Shown: one piece after another, positions 7,793 through 16,843 of the stretch | Position numbering within the stretch: position 1 is the first letter of the stretch | Layout of the letters: each line of letters begins with the position of its first letter | Assembly: GCF_024124905.1 (NCBI RefSeq) | Contig: NZ_JAMXST010000001.1 | Location: 248,001 to 312,000, forward strand | DNA length: 64,000 nucleotides | Direction: 5' to 3' | DNA from: Cellulosimicrobium cellulans | GTDB lineage: Bacteria > Actinomycetota > Actinomycetes > Actinomycetales > Cellulomonadaceae | Notes under the pieces: model-generated | Told to the model about the DNA's origin: nothing | Databases searched by the model: none | What the model saw: only the letters and a program-made list of their open reading frames with translations | Translations under genes and position numbers: made by a program

Positions 7793-10700
7793 GTGTTCTC
7801 GAAGGTCCTGGTCGCCAACCGCGCGGAGATCGCCGTCAGGGCGTTCCGCGCCGCCTACGAGCTGGGGGCCCGCACCGTCGCGGTGTTCCCGCAGGAGGAC
7901 CGCAACTCCGAGCACCGGCTCAAGGCCGACGAGGCGTACCTCATCGGGGAGCCCGGTCACCCGGTGCGTGCGTACCTCGACATCGAGGAGATCGTGCGCG
8001 TGGCGCGGGAGGCGGGCGCGGACGCCGTCTACCCGGGGTACGGGTTCCTCTCGGAGAACCCCGACCTGGCGCGCGCGTGCGCGGATGCCGGGCTGACGTT
8101 CGTCGGTCCGCCGCCGGAGGTGCTCGAGCTCGCGGGCAACAAGGTGCGCGCGCTCAAGGCCGCGCGCGAGGCGGGGCTGCCGGTGCTCGCGTCGAGCGAG
8201 CCGTCGTCGGACGTCGACGAGCTCGTCGCGGCGGCGGACGCGATCGGGTTCCCCGTGTTCGTCAAGGCCGTCGCCGGGGGCGGCGGTCGCGGGATGCGCC
8301 GCGTGGACACGCGGGAGGACCTGCCCGAGTCGCTGGCGGCCGCGATGCGCGAGGCCGACGGCGCGTTCGGGGACCCGACGGTGTTCCTGGAGCAGGCGGT
8401 GCTGCGCGCGCGGCACATCGAGGTGCAGATCCTCGCCGACGGCGCGGGGAACGTCGTGCACCTGTACGAGCGGGACTGCTCGCTGCAGCGCCGGCACCAG
8501 AAGGTCGTCGAGATCGCGCCGGCGCCCAACCTCGACCCGGCGGTCCGAGACGCGCTGTGCGCGGACGCGGTGAAGTTCGCCCGGCACATCGGGTACCAGA
8601 ACGCGGGCACGGTCGAGTTCCTCGTGGACACCGTGGGGGAGCGCGCCGGGCAGCACGTGTTCATCGAGATGAACCCGCGCATCCAGGTAGAGCACACCGT
8701 GACCGAGGAGGTCACCGACGTCGATCTCGTCTCGGCGCAGATGCGCATCGCGTCGGGGGAGACGCTGGAGGACCTGGGCATCCGGCAGGAGGACGTGCGC
8801 GTCAACGGCGCCGCCCTGCAGACCCGCATCACGACGGAGGACCCGGCGAACGGGTTTCGTCCCGACACGGGCCGCATCATCGCCTACCGCTCCCCGGGCG
8901 GGGCGGGGGTGCGGCTCGACGGCGCAACGGCGACGGCCGGGTCCGTCGTGTCGGGCCACTTCGACTCGATGCTCGTCAAGCTGACGTGCCGCGGCCGTGA
9001 CTTCCCGACGGCGGTGGGGCGCGCGCGGCGGGCCCTCGCCGAGTTCCGCATCCGCGGCATCCGCACCAACATCCCGTTCCTGCAGGCCGTGCTCGCGGAC
9101 CCGGAGTTCGTCGCGGGCAACGTCGCGACGTCGTTCATCGACGAGCGGCCCGAGCTGCTGGCCGCGCGCGAGAGCGCCGACCGTGGCACGCGCCTGCTCG
9201 CGTACGTGGGGGACACCACGGTCAACCGCCCGCACGGCGAGCCGCGGCGCACGACCGACCCCGCGACGAAGCTGCCCGCGGTCGACCTGTCGGTCGCGCC
9301 GCCGCCCGGGACGCGCCAGCAGCTCCTCGAGCTGGGCCCCGAGGGCTTCGCGCGCGCCCTGCGGGGCGAGCAGCGGCTGCGGGTCACGGACACCACGTTC
9401 CGCGACGCCCACCAGTCCCTGCTCGCGACGCGCGTGCGCACGCACGACCTGGCCGCCGTCGCGCCGTACGTGGCGCGGGCGACGCCGCAGCTGTGGTCGG
9501 TCGAGGCGTGGGGCGGGGCGACGTACGACGTCGCGCTGCGGTTCCTCGGCGAGGACCCGTGGGAGCGGCTCGCGACGCTGCGCGAGGCGATGCCGAACCT
9601 CGCGATCCAGATGCTCCTGCGCGGCCGCAACACGGTCGGGTACACGCCGTACCCGACGCGCGTCACCGAGGCGTTCGTCGCGGAGGCCGCGGCGACGGGC
9701 ATCGACGTGTTCCGCATCTTCGACGCGCTCAACGACGTCGACCAGATGCGGCCCGCGATCGAGGCGGTGCGCGCCACGGGCACGACCGTCGCGGAGGTCG
9801 CGCTGTGCTACACGGGCAACCTGCTGGACCCGGCCGAGGACCTGTACACGCTCGACTACTACCTGCGCCTCGCGGACCGCATCGTCGACGCCGGCGCGCA
9901 CGTGCTCGCGATCAAGGACATGGCGGGGCTGCTGCGCCCCGCGGCGGCGACGCGCCTCGTGACCGCGCTGCGCGAGCGCTTCGACCTGCCGGTGCACCTG
10001 CACACGCACGACACGTCCGGCGGTCAGATGGCCACGCTGCTCGCTGCGGCGGCCGCGGGCGTGGACGCGGTGGACGCCGCGAGCGCCGCCATGGCGGGCA
10101 CGACGAGCCAGCCGTCGCTGTCGGCGCTCGTCGCGGGCCTGGAGCACACCGAACGGGACACGGGCCTGTCGCTGGCCGCCGTCGCGGACCTGGAGCCGTA
10201 CTGGGAGGCGGTGCGTCGCGTCTACGCGCCGTTCGAGTCGGGGCTGCCCGGGCCGACGGGGCGCGTGTACGAGCACGAGATCCCGGGCGGGCAGCTGTCG
10301 AACCTGCGCCAGCAGGCGATCGCGCTGGGCCTGGGGGACAAGTTCGAGCAGATCGAGGCGATGTACGCCGCGGCGGACCGCATCCTGGGGCGCCTGGTGA
10401 AGGTGACGCCGTCGTCGAAGGTCGTGGGCGACCTCGCGCTGCACCTCGTTGCGGCGGGCGCGGACCCGGCGGAGTTCGCGGCCGACCCGCAGGCGTTCGA
10501 CATCCCGGACTCGGTGATCGGGTTCCTCGGCGGCGAGCTCGGCGACCCGCCCGGGGGCTGGCCGGAGCCGTTCCGCTCGCGCGCGCTCGCCGGACGTGCC
10601 GCGCGCGGCGGCGTGACCCCGCTCTCGTCGGAGGACGAGGCCGAGCTCGCGCAGGCCGGGGAGGTGCGGCGCCGGCGGCTGAACCACCTGCTGTTCGCGG

Positions 10701-11191
10701 GCCCGACCAAGGAGTTCGAGCAGGTGCGCCTGGCGTACGGCGACGTGTCCGTGCTCGACACCCCCACGTACCTGTACGGGCTCGAGCCCGGCCAGGAGGT
10801 CGCGGTCGCGCTCGGCAAGGGCGTGCGCCTGCTGGTGGGGCTCGAGGCGATCGGGACGCCCGACGAGCGGGGCATGCGCACGGTGATGTTCACCCTCAAC
10901 GGTCAGCTGCGCCCGATCCAGGTGCGCGACCGTGCGGTCGACGTCGACGCGCGCACGGCGGAGAAGGCGGACCCGTCGCAGGCCGGGCAGGTCGCGGCGC
11001 CGTTCGCGGGCGCGGTGACGCCGGTCGTCGTGGCCGGTGACGTCGTCGAGGCGGGGCAGACGGTCGCCACGGTCGAGGCGATGAAGATGGAGGCCGCGAT
11101 CACGACGCCGGTCGCGGGCACGGTCCAGCGCGTCGCGATCGGGGCGGTGCAGCAGCTCGAGGGCGGCGACCTGGTCCTCGTCGTGGGCTGA
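7793..11191 (+). CDS. pyc: Pyruvate carboxylase
   Basis: Biotin enzyme that carboxylates pyruvate to oxaloacetate with ATP and bicarbonate, an anaplerotic step. The single chain of 1132 residues has the normal order. The biotin carboxylase domain covers about residues 1-450 (VLVANRAEIAVRAFRAA, glycine loop AVAGGGGRGM, FIEMNPRIQVEHTVTE). The carboxyltransferase domain covers about 530-830 (RVTDTTFRDAHQSLLATRVR, and the metal-binding HLHTHDTSGGQ). The C-terminal biotin carrier domain has EAMKMEA, biotinylated at K1098. I chose the GTG behind GGAG because the protein then begins MFSKVLVANR as in the family. It stands alone as a transcription unit. Confidence 0.97.
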   Translation: MFSKVLVANRAEIAVRAFRAAYELGARTVAVFPQEDRNSEHRLKADEAYLIGEPGHPVRAYLDIEEIVRVAREAGADAVYPGYGFLSENPDLARACADAGLTFVGPPPEVLELAGNKVRALKAAREAGLPVLASSEPSSDVDELVAAADAIGFPVFVKAVAGGGGRGMRRVDTREDLPESLAAAMREADGAFGDPTVFLEQAVLRARHIEVQILADGAGNVVHLYERDCSLQRRHQKVVEIAPAPNLDPAVRDALCADAVKFARHIGYQNAGTVEFLVDTVGERAGQHVFIEMNPRIQVEHTVTEEVTDVDLVSAQMRIASGETLEDLGIRQEDVRVNGAALQTRITTEDPANGFRPDTGRIIAYRSPGGAGVRLDGATATAGSVVSGHFDSMLVKLTCRGRDFPTAVGRARRALAEFRIRGIRTNIPFLQAVLADPEFVAGNVATSFIDERPELLAARESADRGTRLLAYVGDTTVNRPHGEPRRTTDPATKLPAVDLSVAPPPGTRQQLLELGPEGFARALRGEQRLRVTDTTFRDAHQSLLATRVRTHDLAAVAPYVARATPQLWSVEAWGGATYDVALRFLGEDPWERLATLREAMPNLAIQMLLRGRNTVGYTPYPTRVTEAFVAEAAATGIDVFRIFDALNDVDQMRPAIEAVRATGTTVAEVALCYTGNLLDPAEDLYTLDYYLRLADRIVDAGAHVLAIKDMAGLLRPAAATRLVTALRERFDLPVHLHTHDTSGGQMATLLAAAAAGVDAVDAASAAMAGTTSQPSLSALVAGLEHTERDTGLSLAAVADLEPYWEAVRRVYAPFESGLPGPTGRVYEHEIPGGQLSNLRQQAIALGLGDKFEQIEAMYAAADRILGRLVKVTPSSKVVGDLALHLVAAGADPAEFAADPQAFDIPDSVIGFLGGELGDPPGGWPEPFRSRALAGRAARGGVTPLSSEDEAELAQAGEVRRRRLNHLLFAGPTKEFEQVRLAYGDVSVLDTPTYLYGLEPGQEVAVALGKGVRLLVGLEAIGTPDERGMRTVMFTLNGQLRPIQVRDRAVDVDARTAEKADPSQAGQVAAPFAGAVTPVVVAGDVVEAGQTVATVEAMKMEAAITTPVAGTVQRVAIGAVQQLEGGDLVLVVG

Positions 11192-11270
11192 GCGGTGGGC
11201 GCTCTCGTGATCGGGGTGGCAGCCTGAGGCGACGGCCGTCGCGCCGGGCAGGGTGAGCTGAGGAGGATCC

Positions 11271-12113
11271 ATGCGAGTCACGTTCCACGGCCACGCGTGC
11301 GTGTCGGTGCGCCACGGCGGGCAGGTCGTCGTGATCGACCCGGGCACGTTCAGCGACGCCGCGACAGCGCTGCGCGACGCCGACACGGTGCTCGTCACCC
11401 ACCAGCACCCGGACCACGTCGACGCGGCCGCGCTCGGCGCCGCCCTCGCCGCGCGGCCCGGGCTCGTGGTGTGGGCGCCCGAGGCGGTCGTCGCCGCACT
11501 GCGGACGTCGCTGCCGGAGGGCGCGTCGGCGCGCGTGCGCGTGGTCGTGCCGGGTGACGGGCTGGACCTCGGCGGGCTGGAGGTCGTGGTCGGCGGCGGG
11601 CAGCACGCGGTGATCCACCGTGACGTGCCCCGGATCGCGAACGTGACGTACCTCGTCCGCGGGGACGGCGCGACGCTCCTGCACCCGGGCGACTCGTTCG
11701 ACGCGCCCGACGACGCCGCGCTCGGGGGAAGGCGGCTCGACGTGCTCCTCGCACCGGTGGCCGCGCCGTGGCTCAAGCTCGCCGAGACGATCGACTTCGT
11801 GCGCGGGCTCGACCCGCGCGTCGTCGTCCCGATCCACGACGCCCTGCTCTCGGCGGCCGGGCACGGCCTCGTCGACCGTCTGCTCGGCGAGCAGCGCACC
11901 GGCGGGACCTACGCGTACCGGCCCCTCGCGCCCGGCGAGGCGCTCGACGTCGCCGCGGGGAGCCAGGACGGGACCGCGGACGCCGCGGCGCGGGCCCTGC
12001 GCGACGAGCACCCCGAGTACGGGGAGGTGACCCTGCTCGAGGCCGACGAGACGGTGCCCCCGCGCCCCGAGGAGGAGGCGGCCGACGTCGCCCGCGCGGA
12101 GACCGGCCGGTGA
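11271..12113 (+). CDS. Metallo-beta-lactamase fold hydrolase
   Basis: A 280-residue protein of the UlaG/YtnP-like MBL type. The N-terminal MRVTFHGHACVSV strand, the metal motif VTHQHPDHVD and a later LLHPGDSF aspartate support a binuclear metal site. The C-terminal half is a family-typical cap with no extra domain. The substrate cannot be told from sequence. The ATG has a strong GAGGAGG site, and the stop overlaps the start of the DUF2510 gene, so the two are cotranslated. Confidence 0.82.
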   Translation: MRVTFHGHACVSVRHGGQVVVIDPGTFSDAATALRDADTVLVTHQHPDHVDAAALGAALAARPGLVVWAPEAVVAALRTSLPEGASARVRVVVPGDGLDLGGLEVVVGGGQHAVIHRDVPRIANVTYLVRGDGATLLHPGDSFDAPDDAALGGRRLDVLLAPVAAPWLKLAETIDFVRGLDPRVVVPIHDALLSAAGHGLVDRLLGEQRTGGTYAYRPLAPGEALDVAAGSQDGTADAAARALRDEHPEYGEVTLLEADETVPPRPEEEAADVARAETGR

Positions 12114-12373
12114 GCGGCCCCCCGGTGCCAGGCTGGTACCCGGACCCGTGGGGCGTGCGAGCCGAGCGGTGGTTCGACGGGCGCGCGTGGACGCCGCACG
12201 TCCGGGACCGTCCCGCGGGCGCGGGCGGCCCTCGCACGATGCACCCCGGGGCGATCGTCGCGATCGTGCTGGGCGTGCTCCTCGCCCTCGCGGTCGTCGC
12301 CGCCGTCGTGGTGTTCTTCGTCCTCATGGTGCAGGGCGTCGTCTGCGGCGAGGCTCCCCACTACTGCGACTGA
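12110..12373 (+). CDS. DUF2510 small membrane protein
   Basis: 87 residues. The N-terminal DUF2510 motif is clear (PGWYPDPWG followed by RWFDGRAWTPHV), then a single membrane helix (AIVAIVLGVLLALAVVAAVV) and a short tail with two cysteines (VCGEAPHYCD). DUF2510 is a small domain found at the N-terminus of many actinobacterial membrane proteins, with no known activity. The GTG start overlaps the hydrolase stop by four bases. Confidence 0.8.
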   Translation: MSGPPVPGWYPDPWGVRAERWFDGRAWTPHVRDRPAGAGGPRTMHPGAIVAIVLGVLLALAVVAAVVVFFVLMVQGVVCGEAPHYCD

Positions 12374-12432
12374 CGCGACGCTGGTCCCGCGCCGGGCCCG
12401 GTCGGGACTCGTGACCCGTGCGGGCCCGCGCG

Positions 12433-13686
12433 TCAGAGCAGCGGACGCAGGGGCGTCAGGACGACCTCGCTGAGCTTCGCCGCCACCGAGCGGGAGTCCC
12501 ACTCGGCGAGCGTCAGCTCGCGCGAGTTCGACAGGTCGACCTCGAACACCTTCTCCATCTGCTCGGCCACCCCGGGGTCGGTGATCTCGAGGTTCACCTC
12601 GTAGTTGCCCGTCAGGGAGAGCCGGTCGATGTTCGCCGTCCCGATCGTCGTCCACGCGCCGTCGATCGTCGCCGTCTTCGCGTGCACCATCGCGTCCCGG
12701 TACAGGTGGATGCGCACCCCGCCCTTGAGCAGCGCCGTGTACAGGCCGCGCGAGAGCCAGTCGGCGAGCACGTGGTTGGAGCGCTCGGGCACCAGCACGC
12801 GGACGTCGACCCCGCGGGCAGCGGCGGCGAGGAGCGCCGCGAGGATCTCCCGGTCCGGGATGAAGTACGCCTGCGTGATGTAGACGTGCGAGCTCGCGCG
12901 GTCGATCGCGTCGAGGTAGATGCCGCGGATCGGGAAGACGAGGTGCGCGGGTGCGTTGCGCGCCGCGCGCAGGCGCGGCTCCCAGTGCACCGACCCCGGG
13001 TCCGCGAGGAGCGGCTGGCCGGGCTTGCGGTTCGCGTTCCAGAAGTCGACGAACGCGTTGCGCAGCTCCCACGCGCTCGGCCCCACGAGGCGCACGTGCG
13101 TGTCCCGCCACTGCGTCGCGTACAGGGCGCCGAGGTTGTACCCGCCGACGAACGCGATCTCGTCGTCGACCACGAGGATCTTGCGGTGGTCCCGGCCCGA
13201 CTTGCGCACGTTGAGCATGAGCACGCCCGGGCGGAACACCGGGTAGCGGATCACGTGGATCGGCTCCGGCAGGTCGAAGAACGACTGCGGGACGACGAGG
13301 TTGGCGAACCCGTCGTAGACGACGAACACCTCGACGCCGCGGTCGCTCGCCTCGACCAGCGCCTGCTTGAACTCCTCGCCGAGCGCGTCGGCCTTCCAGA
13401 TGTACGTCTCCAGCAGGATGCGGCGCCGCGCCCCGCGGATCGCCCCGAGCATCTCCCGGTACACGTCCTCGCCGTACGTGAAGACCGTGGTCGTGGTGCC
13501 CGCGACCTCCACGTCGGCGGGGGAGGAGCGGGGGAACGACGCCTCGGTCGTGTTGCGACGCTTGCGGATCGCGTCGGCGGTGACGAGCACGCCTGCCACC
13601 GTGACGGGCGCCGCGACGGCGACCACGAGCGCACGGGAGAGCAGACGGCGGGCGGTGCGCAGGGCGGAGTCGGCGGACAGGTGCAC
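12433..13686 (-). CDS. Phospholipase D superfamily / cardiolipin synthase-like
   Basis: 417 residues with an N-terminal membrane anchor (ALVVAVAAPVTVAGVLV) and two HKD motifs: DHRKILVVDDEIAFVGGYN in the first half and VHAKTATIDGAWTTIGTANI in the second. This is the layout of bacterial Cls enzymes, which make cardiolipin by transphosphatidylation at the membrane. Other PLD-type phosphodiesterases share it, so the product is tentative. A TACGGT hexamer ends six bases before the GTG start, indicating a leaderless message. Confidence 0.85.
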   Translation of the reverse strand: MHLSADSALRTARRLLSRALVVAVAAPVTVAGVLVTADAIRKRRNTTEASFPRSSPADVEVAGTTTTVFTYGEDVYREMLGAIRGARRRILLETYIWKADALGEEFKQALVEASDRGVEVFVVYDGFANLVVPQSFFDLPEPIHVIRYPVFRPGVLMLNVRKSGRDHRKILVVDDEIAFVGGYNLGALYATQWRDTHVRLVGPSAWELRNAFVDFWNANRKPGQPLLADPGSVHWEPRLRAARNAPAHLVFPIRGIYLDAIDRASSHVYITQAYFIPDREILAALLAAAARGVDVRVLVPERSNHVLADWLSRGLYTALLKGGVRIHLYRDAMVHAKTATIDGAWTTIGTANIDRLSLTGNYEVNLEITDPGVAEQMEKVFEVDLSNSRELTLAEWDSRSVAAKLSEVVLTPLRPLL

Positions 13687-13788
13687 GGACTCACCGTAGC
13701 GGGCGCGCCTCCCGGCGCGACCCGAGGGCGTGCGCGCCGCGGGTGAGATCTCGCACCCCCACCGCCGCCGGGGTCGACGAGCGTCCGG

Positions 13789-14058
13789 TCAGTGGGAGCG
13801 CAGGGCCTTGATCAGCTCGGCCTTGCGCATCGAGGAGCGGCCCTCGATGTCGATCTCCGCGGCACGCTTGCGCAGCTTCTCGACCGTCCAGTCGTCGTAG
13901 TCGCCGGCCTTGCCGCCCTTGCGGCCGACGCTCCGGCGGGACGAGCCCGCCGCGGCGTTCGCGATGCGCGCCGCCTTCTCCTTCGAGTCGCCCTCGTCCC
14001 GCAGCTTCTCGTACAGCTCGGGGTCCTTCACGCTGGGTCCCGGGTCGCGCTTCGGCAC
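13789..14058 (-). CDS. Small Rho-N domain protein
   Basis: 89 residues. The N-terminal half has a lysine-rich KDPELYEKLRDEGDSKEKAA stretch, as in plasmid-stabilisation or KGG-like small proteins. The C-terminal half, DDWTVEKLRKRAAEIDIEGR, matches the Rho N-terminal SAP-like fold. Such proteins probably bind nucleic acid; the role is unknown. The GTG start (protein begins MPKRDPG) follows a GGGAGGA site; a longer reading frame upstream has no conserved content. Confidence 0.75.
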   Translation of the reverse strand: MPKRDPGPSVKDPELYEKLRDEGDSKEKAARIANAAAGSSRRSVGRKGGKAGDYDDWTVEKLRKRAAEIDIEGRSSMRKAELIKALRSH

Positions 14059-14161
14059 GGCGTCCTCCCTCGTCTCGGCCCGGCCGCATCGGGGCGCGGC
14101 CGGTCTCCCGTCAGGCTCACCCCGACGCCGCGCGCTCGCACGCGGACCTCGCGCGGGCACC

Positions 14162-15631
14162 TCACCCGAGCACGACGACGCGCGACGTGCCCGGGTCCAC
14201 GTGCACGACCCGCCCCGTCACCGCGGCGAACCCGTGCGGGTCCGCGTCGTACCCGGCCTGCCAGCGCACCCCGCCGTCGTGGAGCGACAGGCCGACCAGG
14301 AGCGAGCGCCGCGAGGAGTCCGGGTCGGGCACGACCACGGCGAGCGTCGCGCCGTCGGTGAACGCGGCCGTCACGCCGCCCGCGAGGTCCGGCCCGACGC
14401 CGGGCTCGCCCGCGGACGTTCCCGGGGTGGACCCCGACCACGACCACACCCGCTCGCCCGTGCGGGCGTCCAGGGCGACGAGCGTGCCGCCGGTGGCGAG
14501 GACCGCGCGGTCGTCCGCGAGCGCCACGGCCTGCACGACGGGCACGTCGGCGCGCCACAGCTCGCGCGGGGCGCGAGCCACGCCGCCGGGCGGGGACGCG
14601 AGCGCGCGCACCCCGCCCGGGGTCGTGACGAGCCAGGTGGTCGCGTCGCGGCCCGGTCCGGCGAGCGGCACGAGCAGCCGTCCGGAGACGGCGACGCGGA
14701 CCGTCCCGTCGGGAGCGAGGAGCTGGGTGGACCCGGTGCGGTCCGGGGGCCGGGCGGTCGTGCGCCAGAACGTGCCGTCGGCGCGGGGCGTGACGGTCGT
14801 CGTGATCGCGTCGCCGGCGGCGTCCAGCCGGGTCCCGGCGAGGGTCAGGACCGCGCTGAGGCGGCAGCCGCGCACGACGAGCAGGCCGTCCTCGACGGCG
14901 ACGGCGGCCTGGCCGGCGACCTGGGGCCGGCACATCGCGGTGCGCTCCGCGTCGTCGGGCCGGACCTCCTGCTGCCAGCGCACGCCTGCGGTGCGGGCGT
15001 CCTGAAGCGCGAGGTGGACGACGCCGCCGGTGCGCGACCAGCGCAGCACGGTCGCGCCGGGGGCGGGGACCGCGCGCCCGAGCTCGTCGCCGAGGGGGAC
15101 CGGGTCCGTCGTCGGTCCTCCCGGGCCGAGGACGTGCGCGACGGGTGCGAGGGCGGGGCCGGTCAGGCACGTGATGACGGCCGGGTGGGGAGCCGGGGCC
15201 GACGTCTCGTCGGCGGCAGGCCCGCACCAGGCCGTCGGGTCGAGCGCCCGCCAGCGCCGCGCACCGGACCCGACGTCGTACGCCTCCACGCCCGCGCCGG
15301 TGACCACGGCGAGGGCCGCGTCGTCGCCGTCACCGACCACGGACAGCCGGGGCGCGGCGGCGTCCGTCTCCCAGTCGGGCGCCGGCGCCACCGCGAGGGA
15401 GGCGACGGCGCCGGGCCGGGCCAGGCGTTCCCGCTCGGCCGTGGTCGTGCGCCACGTCCCGACGGCGACGAGGGCGAGGACGAGGAGGACGAGCGGCGCG
15501 ACGACGCGCAGGAGCAGCGCACGTCGTCGGGCCGGTGCCGCGGGCCCGTGGGCCCCCTCCGCGGGTGCGCCGCGCCCGGCCGGCGCGGGCTCGTCGTCCG
15601 GGACGAGCTCCACCCGGTGGAGCGAGGTCAT
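14162..15631 (-). CDS. PQQ-like beta-propeller membrane protein
   Basis: 489 residues: a short acidic cytoplasmic tail, one membrane helix near residues 45-65 (VVAPLVLLVLALVAVG), then an extracytoplasmic region with propeller-type repeats such as ATGGTLVALDARTGERVWSW and DGGVRWQAGYDADPHG. Several internal cysteines may form disulfides outside the membrane. Relatives act as scaffolds or binding proteins rather than quinone enzymes; no PQQ-binding set is visible. The ATG lies seven bases after a TAGCGT hexamer, indicating a leaderless start. Confidence 0.75.
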   Translation of the reverse strand: MTSLHRVELVPDDEPAPAGRGAPAEGAHGPAAPARRRALLLRVVAPLVLLVLALVAVGTWRTTTAERERLARPGAVASLAVAPAPDWETDAAAPRLSVVGDGDDAALAVVTGAGVEAYDVGSGARRWRALDPTAWCGPAADETSAPAPHPAVITCLTGPALAPVAHVLGPGGPTTDPVPLGDELGRAVPAPGATVLRWSRTGGVVHLALQDARTAGVRWQQEVRPDDAERTAMCRPQVAGQAAVAVEDGLLVVRGCRLSAVLTLAGTRLDAAGDAITTTVTPRADGTFWRTTARPPDRTGSTQLLAPDGTVRVAVSGRLLVPLAGPGRDATTWLVTTPGGVRALASPPGGVARAPRELWRADVPVVQAVALADDRAVLATGGTLVALDARTGERVWSWSGSTPGTSAGEPGVGPDLAGGVTAAFTDGATLAVVVPDPDSSRRSLLVGLSLHDGGVRWQAGYDADPHGFAAVTGRVVHVDPGTSRVVVLG

Positions 15632-15665
15632 ACCGGTGACGCTACGCGCCCCGCCGGGCCTGGCG

Positions 15666-16730
15666 TCAGGTCTCGGCGGGCTCGAGCGCGGCCGAGAGGG
15701 GGTGGGCACGGATCGCCGCGGCGAGCTCGCCCTCGATCCGGTCGAGGTACACGCCGGTGGTCGCGATGGACGCGTGCCCGAGGAGCTCGGCGACGACCTT
15801 GACGTCCCACCCCTCGGCGGCGAGGAGGGTCGCGGTCGTGTGGCGCAGGGCGTGCGGCGTCGCCTCGCGCCGGTACTGCGCGGGCATGCGCGCGACGCAG
15901 CGTCGCAGGAGGCCGCGGACGGCCTGCGCGTCGATGCGGCGGCCCCGCCAGGACAGCAGGAGCGCGCGCCGCGCGTCCGGGTCGTCCGGGCGGCGGGCGA
16001 GCAGTGCGGGGCGCAGGCGCTCCAGGTACTCCTCGAGCGCCGCGGCGAGCGGGGGAGAGAGCGTCACGGTGCGGACGTGCCCGCCCTTGCCCTGGATGCG
16101 CCAGCGCGTCTGGTCGGGCTCGCGGGAGAAGTCGTCGAGGTTCGCGCGCTCGAGCTCGGAGACGCGGGGGCCGAGGACGAGCAGGAGTGCGACGACGAGT
16201 CGGTCGCGCAGCTGGAGGTCCTGGTCGCGGCGCGCCGCCGCGGCCGGGTCTCCTGGGGCCCGGGCGGCGGAGACCTCGAGCAGCGACGCCGCCGACCCCG
16301 CGGACAACGCGGTGCGCGCGACGCGCAGGCCGTCGCGCACGCGGGCCGGGGGAGAGGCCCACTGCATCGGGTCGGCCTGGACCCACCCCTCGCGCGCCGC
16401 GTGGGAGAAGAAGCGGGTGACGGACTGGCGGAACCGGTTGACCGTCGCGGCGGAGCGGCCCGAGCTCCCCGGCTTGCGCGACGCGTCCGCGTACCGGCCG
16501 TCGGGCGTCGTCTGGTAACGCAGGAGGACGTCGTCGACGTCCTCGCCGGCGACGTCGTCCAGCACCCGGGTCGGGCCGGCGAGCCGCGCGAACTCGGCCA
16601 CGTCCCGCTCGTAGCTGCGGCGCGTCGTCGGCGACAGGACGCCCCGGAGGGTCTGCGCGGCCACGGACGCGAGGTAGCGGTCGGCCGCCTCGGCGACGGT
16701 GATCCGCTCGAGGCGGGGCGGGGCGACCAT
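15666..16730 (-). CDS. Tyrosine recombinase, XerC/XerD-like
   Basis: Site-specific DNA recombinase of 354 residues. It has an N-terminal core-binding domain and a complete catalytic set: R189 (GPRVSEL), K215 (GKGGHVR), H293 and R296 (TPHALRHTTA), H319 (LLGHAS) and nucleophile Y328 (TTGVYLDR). The ATG follows AAGGAGG at ideal spacing. No phage, transposon or obvious att site surrounds it, so it is more likely a resident recombinase than a prophage integrase. Its upstream region carries a near-consensus PafBC/RecA-NDp promoter (16763-16785), so expression after DNA damage is expected. Whether it serves dimer resolution or another site is unknown. Confidence 0.9.
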   Translation of the reverse strand: MVAPPRLERITVAEAADRYLASVAAQTLRGVLSPTTRRSYERDVAEFARLAGPTRVLDDVAGEDVDDVLLRYQTTPDGRYADASRKPGSSGRSAATVNRFRQSVTRFFSHAAREGWVQADPMQWASPPARVRDGLRVARTALSAGSAASLLEVSAARAPGDPAAAARRDQDLQLRDRLVVALLLVLGPRVSELERANLDDFSREPDQTRWRIQGKGGHVRTVTLSPPLAAALEEYLERLRPALLARRPDDPDARRALLLSWRGRRIDAQAVRGLLRRCVARMPAQYRREATPHALRHTTATLLAAEGWDVKVVAELLGHASIATTGVYLDRIEGELAAAIRAHPLSAALEPAET

Positions 16731-16762
16731 GAGCGAGCCTCCTTCGGGGTGCGGTCGCGGCC

Positions 16763-16785
16763 AGCCTAGGTTGTGCCACCGACAA
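16763..16785 (-). promoter_or_regulatory. PafBC-dependent (RecA-NDp) promoter
   Basis: On the minus strand the bases read TTGTCGGTG, eight bases, then TAGGCT. This is an exact fit to the mycobacterial RecA-NDp pattern TTGTCRGTG-N8-TAnnnT, which is bound by PafBC in the LexA-independent DNA-damage response. The predicted start lies about 25 bases ahead of the recombinase ATG. pafB and pafC lie in this window at 36515-38621. Confidence 0.8.
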
Positions 16786-16843
16786 CGACGCGGCCGGGCG
16801 GCGCCCTGACCTGCACCGACGCCGGAACCGCGGGGTCGACGGC

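Noticed and set aside
11229-11242. Palindrome GCGACGGCCGTCGC between pyc and the metallo-hydrolase
   Set aside because: GC-only palindromes of this size are expected by chance at this base composition, and it is not placed at a clear promoter.
7685-11899. Very long open frame antisense to pyruvate carboxylase
   Set aside because: High-GC coding DNA leaves stops rare on the opposite strand; its translation is arginine-rich, low in complexity and matches no family, while the sense strand encodes a complete enzyme.
15666-16730. Recombinase as a prophage integrase
   Set aside because: No phage genes, tRNA target or repeated ends lie around it.
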